DNA from: Ectobius pallidus
Taxonomy: Eukaryota > Arthropoda > Insecta > Blattodea > Ectobiidae
Direction of reading: 5' to 3'
NCBI GenBank assembly: GCA_964059195.1
Contig: CAXKWD010000006.1
Span: forward strand, 66,791,073 to 66,855,072
DNA: 64,000 bases
The stretch's first letter is position 1; each line of letters begins with the position of its first letter. Below the pieces are notes generated by a model. It saw nothing but the letters and a program-made list of their open reading frames with translations. It was not told the origin of the DNA and did no database searches. The position numbers and the translations under genes were made by a program. Below are positions 55,543 through 64,000 of the stretch, piece by piece.

Positions 55543-58000
55543 TTAACAATAGTGACATTTTAAATGCTGGTATAAAATGTAGTACTATCTTCAAAATCTA
55601 CCTTCAAAGAGAAACCGTCCACCAATTTACAACTAAGCTATTCAAATAACAGAATATTTGGCTAACTAGAATTACTTCGATGTGTCTAATGGATGAGACC
55701 CGGGCAATAATATGACAGCATAGAAAAAAGTGTCCATATAAATTTCTTAATTATGGCATATAGGCCTAAAAGATAATCAAATAATCTAGCATCAGGCCTG
55801 TTGAAAGGTAATTTTAATTTTGTAACCATACAGTAATAGCTAATAGCTGTAATTTTTTTAATCTGATTTTGTTTTGAAGAAATAAGAAAAGAGGAGCAGG
55901 GAATTTGGAAAAGTTTGATCACCAGCTCACTTTATCCTGTCGTTGCAAATATACTTAAATTACTTATCATACGGGCAAGAAAGTAAACTTCTTCCTACAC
56001 AATGACTGCTTTTGTGTTTAACTTCTCATAATTGAACATTAAATTCCCCGTTTGGATTGGCAATTGACATAAGTTTCACTGGGATAATTAAATATAGATC
56101 CTCCTTTTTCATTCACAAATTACTTTGTATAATTTTTTAACTAGGCCTGCTCCTTTTACAAACAGGGCGAGAAATTTTTGGTCGCCGAATCTCCATTTGT
56201 GGCCACAATTCTGAAGATTCAATTCTAAAACCACTGATATTTACTTTTATTAATTTCGTTTCCACAATAAAAATTAAATTTAATATTGTAGGTAGTCACT
56301 TTTTACACGAAGAAGGCGACTGAATATTCATATTCACTTGGAATCTTTAGGAAATATCCGGAAATTATATGATCTCAATTTCCCTCCCGAGTTTTCATGC
56401 CTTTGGTATCCTGTGTTTTCTAATAATCGTTTTTCTAGCTTCTCTAGCAGCGTATAATGTAGGCCTAAGTTATATGGTGCTTGGGTCTTTTTTAAAGGCG
56501 AAAATTAATAAATACTTCCAAAATATTAAGTTCATTTTTTTGTTACAAATTAGTTTGTGCCATGTAAAAAAAAATGAAACTTGTCATTTTTAAAAAAGAG
56601 ATAGTTCAATTGGAAGCTGTTGTTTATTTATTTTAGTTAACTTTTCACAATAAAAAAGGATATTAAGCTCGAATATTTCATACGTAAAGAGTAAATATGG
56701 GGAGAGGTAGTTCTTCATAATTTCCAAAGTGCTGTAATGCTATTCCATAGTATAACAATAATAGCTACTAAAATTCTTGGTTTGGCTACAGCCTTCAGAC
56801 TTGAAATTTCTTGCCGGTTTTACAGTAAGACTGTATGCAATGTAACAGTCCCTCGTAATAGTTACATAATTTCTCAGAGGAACAACCGTTAAAGAGAAGT
56901 GGTTACAATGCGACCTATAAAATGGAAAGGAATATGGTGGGAAGACTAGGAGCGTTTCTCCACTAGGTCTTCCCTTAAAAGGTGCTAAAAGTCGTCTTAA
57001 TCTGCATCATTAGTTCGTTCCTTCCAGTCTTTCTTCCAACCCACCTGAAATACGATATTGTCTCTGCTATTTTATTGCTGTCTGTAAAAGAACTGTGTAT
57101 ATAGCAACTTTCCAAGCGACAAATTATCACAGACTGATTCCACATGGTCCCCATTATTATTCATAGCTAGGCCATACATTTTTAATTCATTACTGTATGT
57201 TATAAATGAGTTTTTTTTGTTCCACCATATCACATAATGCGCTTGTACATGCGACGGAACAGTACCTTAATAACATAATCTAAAGTGCTGTTGTTATTCT
57301 TACATTAATGTCGTATGCAGAACAATTTCCAAGCCTTGAAAGCAGCAATTCAATATGCAATATCAACAACCTATATTTAATATAAAACCATCCATGATAT
57401 TTAATTATATTAAATTCAGTTCGTTTCGTGTGTTATAATGTACATTGATTTGAGCTTAAAATGCTCAAGCCAAGCGCAGATTCCCACATGCCTTTGTCGC
57501 CTGCCATCCATCGCAAAGAACATCACGTAACAGCTGAATGGTCACCGAGATAGATGGAGTTTGTTTAATCAGTTCCGAGATATTCTAAAAACTCAAAACT
57601 TAATGAGGTATAAGTTCAGTGTTGCCATACTGTCGATTCTTGACAGAAAATCACATGGTTATCAACACAACGTTCATAACTCAAGGATCTTAAGTCTGTA
57701 AACGCTAGTATAATAGGCTTCAAGTTATTTCTATTCGTCATAAGTTATATTTCGTAGAAAAATTCTGATTGGGCCAATGTGCAATGTGACAAGTCTAAAT
57801 ATGATCTTTCCAACGTTCTTCCTTGCTTGTTCTAAATAATCGCGACCTTAGGCCTATACCTCGGGGATCAAAGCTTCGACCTTCTGGTTTGTAATGCAAA
57901 GCATCATTCAATTTCACTGTGAAAAACTCCTACAGAATTAACAAAGAGTATTATATACTAAAGCTGAAAAGACATTAAAATAAGTTTTTTTTTTTTCTAG
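55543..58000. other. unassigned AT-rich DNA
   Basis: No gene or clear repeat recognised. Confidence 0.4.
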
Positions 58001-58041
58001 GAACACTACAAGAAAGACAGATAAGGACACAGTGGATATGG
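58001..58041 (+). other. possible microexon
   Basis: A strong 3' splice site (12 T then CTAG, ending at 58000) is followed after 41 bases by a strong donor, TGG|GTAAGT (58041/58042). Two of the three frames are open. I recognise no protein in it. It could be an exon of a host gene whose introns fill this window, or chance. Confidence 0.25.
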
Positions 58042-58525
58042 GTAAGTCACTTTAGTTCATCATAATATTGGGAATTATAATTTGTTTGAAGTTCTGAGGA
58101 AGTAAAATTATGTTTGAATGCATGATCCTACAATTTATAAATTGTAATGAGATATAAAATTATTAAAAAAACTAAGTGGGGGAGGGTTTACATATAGTGA
58201 GGGATATTTTATTGAATTATAATTATTTTAAATACTAGAATTTATCCTGCATAATGTAGAAATCAAAATGACGTGACTAATATACACTGCTCTCATATAA
58301 TACTGCATTTTTACATTTCATTCTCTTTTAAAGTTCATCTCTAAAAAATATTATCTCGATACCAATCTTTAAAACAAGTCTTATTTTGTTTAACAGCAAT
58401 TGATCCTACATACAGAAACACGCAACACATATACATGTATTTATAGCCTAATTGTGCGTGGTGTTTCAGGATTCTGCAAAGAACACTGATCTACGAAAAC
58501 AGTAAATTCCTTAATATATAAATAA
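58042..58525. other. unassigned AT-rich DNA
   Basis: Nothing recognised up to the target copy TTA (58526-58528) of the transposon that follows. Confidence 0.4.
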
Positions 58526-58561
58526 TTACACTGGACAACAAAACTGACCTTCAAAAATTTA

Positions 58562-58905
58562 TTTTTACACAAAACATATCATTTCTTATGTATTTTGATG
58601 TGCTGAGTTCAAATATGGCCTTAGTTTTTGTCTAGCACCCTCAGCTTTTTAGTAAATCGTATACTTACACTTCTAGTCGTTCATAAATAAATCGTAAAGT
58701 CACCGTAATATCAAAGACTAACTGGTAATATTTTTTTACACAAAACATTTCATTTCTTATGTATTTTGATGTGCTGAGTTCAAATATGGCCTTAGTTTTT
58801 GTCTAGCACCCTCAGTTTTTTAGTAAATCGTGTACTTACACGTCTAGTCGTTTATAAATAAAATGTAAAGTCACCGTAATATCAAAGACTAACTGGTAAT
58901 ATTCG
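58562..58905. repeat. 171-bp tandem duplication in the transposon end
   Basis: TTACACAAAACAT..TAACTGGTAATATT occurs twice in tandem (offset 171 between 58567 and 58738), with few differences. Each unit holds the CACCCTCAG block of the terminal inverted repeat, so the low-coordinate end has two subterminal copies and the other end one. Confidence 0.9.
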
Positions 58906-59014
58906 TATGTAGAAGAATCCTTCATAATAAAATTATATTTAATTTTGTAAAAGTAACCAATTAACATACCTGAAAACATTGCCAACTCGTTTTCAAGTCC
59001 ATCCTCTACTGCAG

Positions 59015-59887
59015 TCAGTTGAATTTCTGCCGTTTGCTGCTTCTTCTGTACTTTCCTGTGGTTTCTCTTTTGAGGCTCCAGCAGTAATCTGCAAGCATAT
59101 TGGGTTTCCATCTTCCTTGATACCTTTTCTCCATTTCGGAAATATCTTGGTGGAATCTTTCTCCATGTTCATCATTAACTTGTCCTAGCCTTGCAGGGAA
59201 AAAGTCCAAATGGGAATGCAGGAAGTGAATTTTGAGAGACATGTTGCAACCTAGATTTCTATAGGCTCCTAGTAATTTCTCAATTAATTGTTCGTAATTT
59301 TGTGCTCTAATATTACCTAAGAACTGTTCGCAAATGGTCTTGAATGATATCTATGCTTCAAGTTCCACATGATTCAGTTTACTTTCAAACAGCTGATCTT
59401 TCATTAGTTCGCGAATCTGAGGCCCAACAAAAATGCCTTCCTTCAACTTAGAAGCACTGATTCTTGGAAATTTTTCTTCTAGGTATTTGAAACCTGCTCC
59501 AGATTTGTCTAATGCCTTGACAAAACTCTTCATTAGGCCTAATTTTATATGAAATGGAGGCAATAAAATTTTTGATCTATCAACCAATGGTTCAGCTGAG
59601 ATATTCTTTTCTCCAGGGTCAAAATTCTTCCGGGGAGGCCATATTTTAGTGTCGTAATGTTTGGATTTATCACAGCTATCCCATTCGCACAAAAAGCAGC
59701 AATATTTCGTGTATCCGCTTTGCAATCCTAACAGTATTCCAATCATTTTGAAATCACCACAGATGGACCAGTTGTACTTGTCATACTGCACTTTTTGTAA
59801 TATTAGCTGCATATTTTTGTAACTTTCTTTCATTTGAACTGCATGACCAATTATCATAACACCACGGTCCTTACTAACTAAAGCAGT
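59015..59887 (-). pseudogene. unnamed transposon-associated protein, one stop codon
   Basis: A single minus-strand frame of about 290 codons ends at TGA (complement of 59015-59017) and is interrupted once by TAG (complement of 59351-59353). Blocks in order: GVMIIGHAVQMKESYKN, NWSICGDFKMIGILLG, GYTKYCCFLCEWDSCD, PPFHIKLGLMKSFVKALD, EGIFVGPQIRELM, then after the stop GNIRAQNYEQLIEKLL, GCNMSLKIHFLHSHLDFFP, DEHGERFHQDIS, YQGRWKPNMLADYCW. An ATG lies at 59857; conserved sequence begins slightly upstream, after a pyrimidine-TTTAG that resembles a splice acceptor (about 59880). The N-terminal half expected of the family is absent. Conserved D in CGDxK and E/D in DEHGERFHQD are candidate catalytic residues, by inference only. 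Confidence 0.8.
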
Positions 59888-60117
59888 AAAATAATAATAA
59901 ATAAATGTTATAATCGCAATTAGGTCTTGTTTACTATGTCAATCACTTTAACAGAAATTTAAGCATTTACAGTCAGTGCTAATTCAGAAAACAGGCTTTC
60001 TTTTTTAAACTGAGGGTGCCAGAGAAAAACTGTTTGCATAATTGAATTCAGCACTGAAATCCACATAATAAATACCCAATTTCATGCAAACAATTTTTTG
60101 GCTGTTGTCCAGTGTTA

Positions 60118-61819
60118 TTATTGATCTTTTTTGAGATTCTAATTTTTTCTCAATTTAGTCCTGAAGTATAAATGTTGGTTTAATTTTATTTAACAGTACT
60201 TCCTCAATAAGGAGACAAAGTATAACAAATACAAAAACTCAGAGCTTCTTTATACAACACATAACGTAATAAGAAGATCTACAAATAAACTGCATACGCA
60301 CAGATTTATAAATATCAAACTCACATATGTATACAGTGCAAACCAAAGATGAAGCCACAAGACTTCTGCCGTGCATAGCGCGAGGCCTTCATCGCACTTC
60401 GCGACAGTTTTATCTCTCTCTCCTACATCCATATCTTTGATTCCTTATAGGATTCCACGATTGGTGGCTTGATTTTTTTTTTCCGGCATCTATGTTGTCC
60501 ATTAATGTCTCGAAAGGTACTGATGCTTTATCGTATGTAGCCTAATACTGTTACACGAATAAAAGCAATTTATTAAAAGTTCATCAAACTGTTCTAAATA
60601 GAATAATACAGTAAAACTACATATCTAAAGGTTATCTCCTGAAAATATAACAGTAGTTCAGCCTCTTTTGAAAGCTGAGTCAGATGTGAAACTCTATACC
60701 TGAATGCATAAACATCTAAAGTGTGTGACTCGTTAGATTCTGTCGAGAGACGTGTAAATAAATTATATTGTATAGGGATGTGTGCATAGTATTGCAATTA
60801 GATTATATCGCTAACACAGGAAGATTGCAGAACCCATTAAGAGTTAAACACACGGAAGACGTGAGTTATGCCCTGACCGTCACTGAACCAATGTAGACAT
60901 CCATGGAGGATGTACGGCACAGTGTAACATAATTAGTATTACCCTCCTTGTAAGCACACATACTAGACACAAATTTTATGTCCTTCCTTGGGTTATTGCA
61001 GCTATAAAAGGACGGATAACGCGAGGGAAAAACCTGATTCGATCTAAGACCGTAAAAGTAATTGAGAAGGATTTTGATGGCTGAATCAGCGTTTCATATG
61101 AAATAAAAAGGGATAACACGTCGCTTTCTGTGTTTATTAAAGTCAAACTCCTAGGGCGATAAATCTAGAAACCATGAAAACATAATCAGAATAGGCCTAT
61201 TGATTATATCAAACGGAATTTAATGAACCATAGAATGAAAGCCTAAAGTTAATTTTTTTAACTAACATTCAGGAAATCAGGAAAGAGATTAAAAACATGG
61301 TGCCAATCCATTTGGTTCTCATTCATAAATAAAACAATGTGACTGAAGAAGACTCCAACTTCAGAGTCAAATGAAATCATTCCACTCATAGGATGTACAA
61401 CACAAAATCTTGGAACTACGGTAGATTTTTTAATATTTAGCGAGAGTAAATTTGATTGTAAGCATGTTATAACCATCCCGTATTAGTCTCTTGATATATA
61501 TCAACCCAGTTAAATGTTATTCCTGTATCATCCGCATACGAAAAACTTATATGGAGCCAATAAATGTTTAAAACGTATTTTAAACAAACCATTTTTAAAA
61601 TGAAACAGGACCTAGCACTATTCCCTGGGGTATAACAAATAATATTTTGAATTTTACTGAGTCTACTGTCAAATTTTGTTCATGTATCGTAATAATTGGG
61701 TTCTTACTTCAAACGTAAGAGAGTACAATCTTCTTCATTTTCCATTAATGTAGTAAGATTTATGACATTCAGCATGGTGGAAAGAATGGAAAGAAGAGTA
61801 GAAATCATAATCTGCTTAG
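60118..61819. other. unassigned AT-rich DNA
   Basis: No gene recognised. A GC-richer strip at 60340-60430 lies in a minus-strand open frame (60250-60432) with a hydrophobic C-terminal half; unassigned. Confidence 0.4.
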
Positions 61820-61827
61820 GTCTACAC

Positions 61828-62005
61828 CATGGGTGCGCATCTGTGACACATTGTGTCACTGTGGGGTAGGGGAATTTCTCCCACTACAGTCGCCCTTGAC
61901 GTCAGCATAAAGCAGTTTCGATGTGACACTGAACATGAAGAACAAGTTTCATACGTCACAGCAGGATGGGGGAATAAAACGTTTCCCCTCAGTTGCTCAG
62001 GTATG
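61828..62005. mobile_element. small hAT MITE
   Basis: Flanked by an exact 8-bp duplication GTCTACAC (61820-61827, 62006-62013), close to the hAT target consensus nTCTAGAn. The ends CATGGGTGCGCATCTG and, in reverse complement, CATACCTGAGCAACTG match at 11 of 16 positions. 178 bp, non-coding, includes GTGACACATTGTGTCAC. Confidence 0.7.
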
Positions 62006-62013
62006 GTCTACAC

Positions 62014-64000
62014 TTTCAAATATTCATAGGCCTAGTAAACCACATTAACAAACAGTTGCATGTCATAACATTTATAACATTTAAAAACAATAGGCCTACA
62101 TACAATCGTGGAATCCATAACGTAATGTTATCATTATGAATTATCATTAAGTTTTGAAGTTTAGAAGTATATGCCTTTGCTTAGTTGTGAACTGTAAGAT
62201 TTGAGCAAAAATTCCATATATAAAAAAGTCTGGATTTGTCAAATAGTGAGTGCTCACAGAAGTGGAAATAGAGTATGACTTACTGACTAGACTTCCATTT
62301 ACTTGTTCTTTTAATACTTCAATTGGATAGAGATCTCTGATTTCATGAGACGCCGTGACCTTTTCCATCTCACAAAGACGTAACACAATTCAGACTAGAC
62401 AGTTCGCTCGGAGTTACGTTCACCAGGGATCTCAATATTTACATCGATTAGACCCGAGGTCGAAGTCTGCAGAAAAATATTGTGAACTGCAATGCTGAGT
62501 ATGAATGATACTCTACATTTGTGTAATGTCTGACTAAATATAAATTTCCGTATATTTTGATGATATTATTAAAACTTATTCTAATTGATATAGTATGCCT
62601 TAGGAGGTTTTTCGATAGGTTTTAGGACAAATTGTTATTTTATTGTATTATTTGTATTATTATAAATTATTTATTTCATGCGTTAGCCATTTTATTCTCT
62701 TACCTAATTAAGTAAATATCAGATGATTTATCTGGCGATTGGGAAATAGCAACATCTTTTCAGATGTCACTTTGTACTACGGTTAATAAATTTAGTCAGT
62801 GGCTTTGATAATAATTTCAAGATACCTGTAATTACTGATTTATTTTTTACGTTCAATACTACAATAACTAGATAACAAAGTCCAGCTATAAATTTATATT
62901 CTACTTGTACGTAATTGGGGGAGAGGAATTTATCAATTTTGACAAAATTATTATGCTTACAAAATTATTTTGTTGAGGTCTTCATTAAGTCCTTCTGTCA
63001 AATATAAATTTTACATTTTTTTACCGACACTCAAACCGTGAATTCGTCCGTTCACATCTCATCTCTAAAAAATTATTCACCTCGCGGAAGGCAAGGGAAA
63101 ATCACTCTGTTCTATTCCCTTCAGACCGTGGCATTTTAAGACATCCAGATGACTTTGAGTTAATGATTATTCTTAAGTAAACACTTTTTTTTACTACCGT
63201 CATTAACGTTATAAGTTGTGAAAGGTGGTATTATTAGTTTTATCAGAATTAAATTCAAATTGAAAAGCTTCAAGGTCAACCTAGTTACAAGGATGCATTC
63301 CACAGTTACTGTATTTATTATCATTCGGACTGAGGTAGGGGAATCGGTAGTGTGATTGGATAAAAGCCGATTAACGTAAGGACCTGAAGAGGAAAGTTTG
63401 CGAGAGTTTTGACATTGATGATTATGATGAAAGATTAAGCGTGAATACGAAGAATATGTTCCTCAATTATATTTACCGTCTTGCAAACCATTACAGAATA
63501 GTGCATTCCGCAACGAGGCTTTAATGACATTGATTAAGTTACCAGTATGGTTATGGAACGAGCAAGGAACTGTTTTTATTCGACCACAATTAATTGTTGA
63601 AGTTTTAAGATTTTAGATTCATAAAAAAAAACGAAATCGGGTAACCGCTGGAAATCAGATGTTAGCAAGTTCTCGTATCGGTAGTTGTTTTCTTCTGCGA
63701 GAGATGGCAACTGATGGCGTAAGGTCAAGTCGAAGCTTGTTTTTGGCCATTTTCTTAAAACAAACGGATTTTTACAAGAAGTTAACTCAATTTAGTAATA
63801 TTAAAATTAACACGAACAGAATTTATTTTATTTTATATATAGGCTGTTTATTACGCAATTTGATTTGCTGTTCTCAAGTCTCAAGATCGTTTCGTGTTCG
63901 AAAATAATCGATACCACACTTATGTTATAATGAACATCTGTTTCGAAGTTGATATCATTATGATACCGTTACATCACATATAATAGGCGCATTATAGTAT
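62014..64000. other. unassigned AT-rich DNA
   Basis: No gene or repeat recognised. Open frames at 62147-62386 (minus) and 63659-63907 (plus) show no family signal. Confidence 0.4.

Larger units (their letters stand above)
58529..60114 (-). mobile_element. CACTG-ended DNA transposon, copy 2
   Basis: Exact 12-bp terminal inverted repeats CACTGGACAACA (58529-58540) and its complement (60103-60114), flanked by TTA on both sides (58526-58528, 60115-60117). Similarity between the ends continues imperfectly for about 130 bases, with shared blocks ACATAAnAAAT, GAATTCAA/GAACTCAA and CTGAGGGTGC. Length 1586 bp. The minus strand carries a nearly intact copy of the unnamed protein (59015-59887). CACTR ends plus a 3-bp duplication fit the CACTA/EnSpm group. 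The low-coordinate inverted repeat has been tandemly duplicated (58562-58905). Confidence 0.8.

Noticed and set aside
60250..60432. Hydrophobic 60-residue minus frame as a membrane microprotein
   Set aside because: AT-rich DNA readily gives Leu/Phe/Ile runs; no homology or regulatory context seen.
1..64000. CRISPR array, bacterial operons, riboswitches or rho-independent terminators
   Set aside because: No regularly spaced direct repeats or prokaryotic gene structure; the DNA is eukaryotic.

Overview
This is eukaryotic repeat-dominated DNA. It is AT-rich, has no bacterial operon structure, and carries metazoan-type Ty3/Gypsy and BEL/Pao LTR retrotransposons, non-LTR retrotransposon fragments, tRNA-derived SINEs, mariner, hAT and Helitron remnants, and many fold-back or MITE-like elements. 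These families, a tRNA-Lys type primer-binding site and a striking excess of the hexamer AGGCCT point to an arthropod with a large genome. A cockroach-like insect is my best guess, as an inference. I find no convincing host protein-coding gene and no genuine tRNA or rRNA gene. At most there are two possible short exons (10-114 and 58001-58041), so the window may be intergenic or lie inside a large intron.

Layout. 1-3110: unassigned AT-rich DNA. 3111-4525: an inverted-repeat element interrupted by a complete solo LTR (3283-4299, minus strand, target duplication CTAT). 4858-5227: a 33-bp tandem repeat and a hairpin. 5546-14634: a full-length, very young Ty3/Gypsy element (identical-length LTRs with one difference seen, target duplication ACCA) with gag, a -1 frame pol and one in-frame stop before the end of the integrase. 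14639-22086: AT-rich DNA with an old inverted-repeat element and small repeats. 22092-30963: a full-length, very young BEL/Pao element on the minus strand (one LTR difference seen, target duplication ATAAA), with one gag-pol frame broken by a single stop.

30969-64000 is mostly AT-rich DNA studded with small elements: a SINE hairpin (31816-32009), a candidate Helitron (32742-33815), a CACTG-ended transposon (35763-37155), a SINE (39820-39961), an internally deleted hAT with an 8-bp target duplication (40028-40478), a palindromic mariner (41662-42335), three non-LTR retrotransposon remnants (42485-42781, 43550-44160, 48650-50125), a Cys-rich pseudogene (51424-51796), several fold-back elements, a SINE (53268-53680), a second CACTG-ended transposon (58529-60114) and a tiny hAT MITE (61828-62005).

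The most interesting signal is the pair of CACTG-ended elements. Each carries a broken copy of the same unnamed protein family (shared motifs GYTKYCCF-CEWDS, PPxHIKLGLMK-FVKALD and DEHGERFHQDIS). Each is bounded by inverted CACTGxxxAACA-like termini and a 3-bp TWA target duplication. This suggests an animal CACTA/EnSpm-like DNA transposon family whose transposase is this otherwise unassigned protein.
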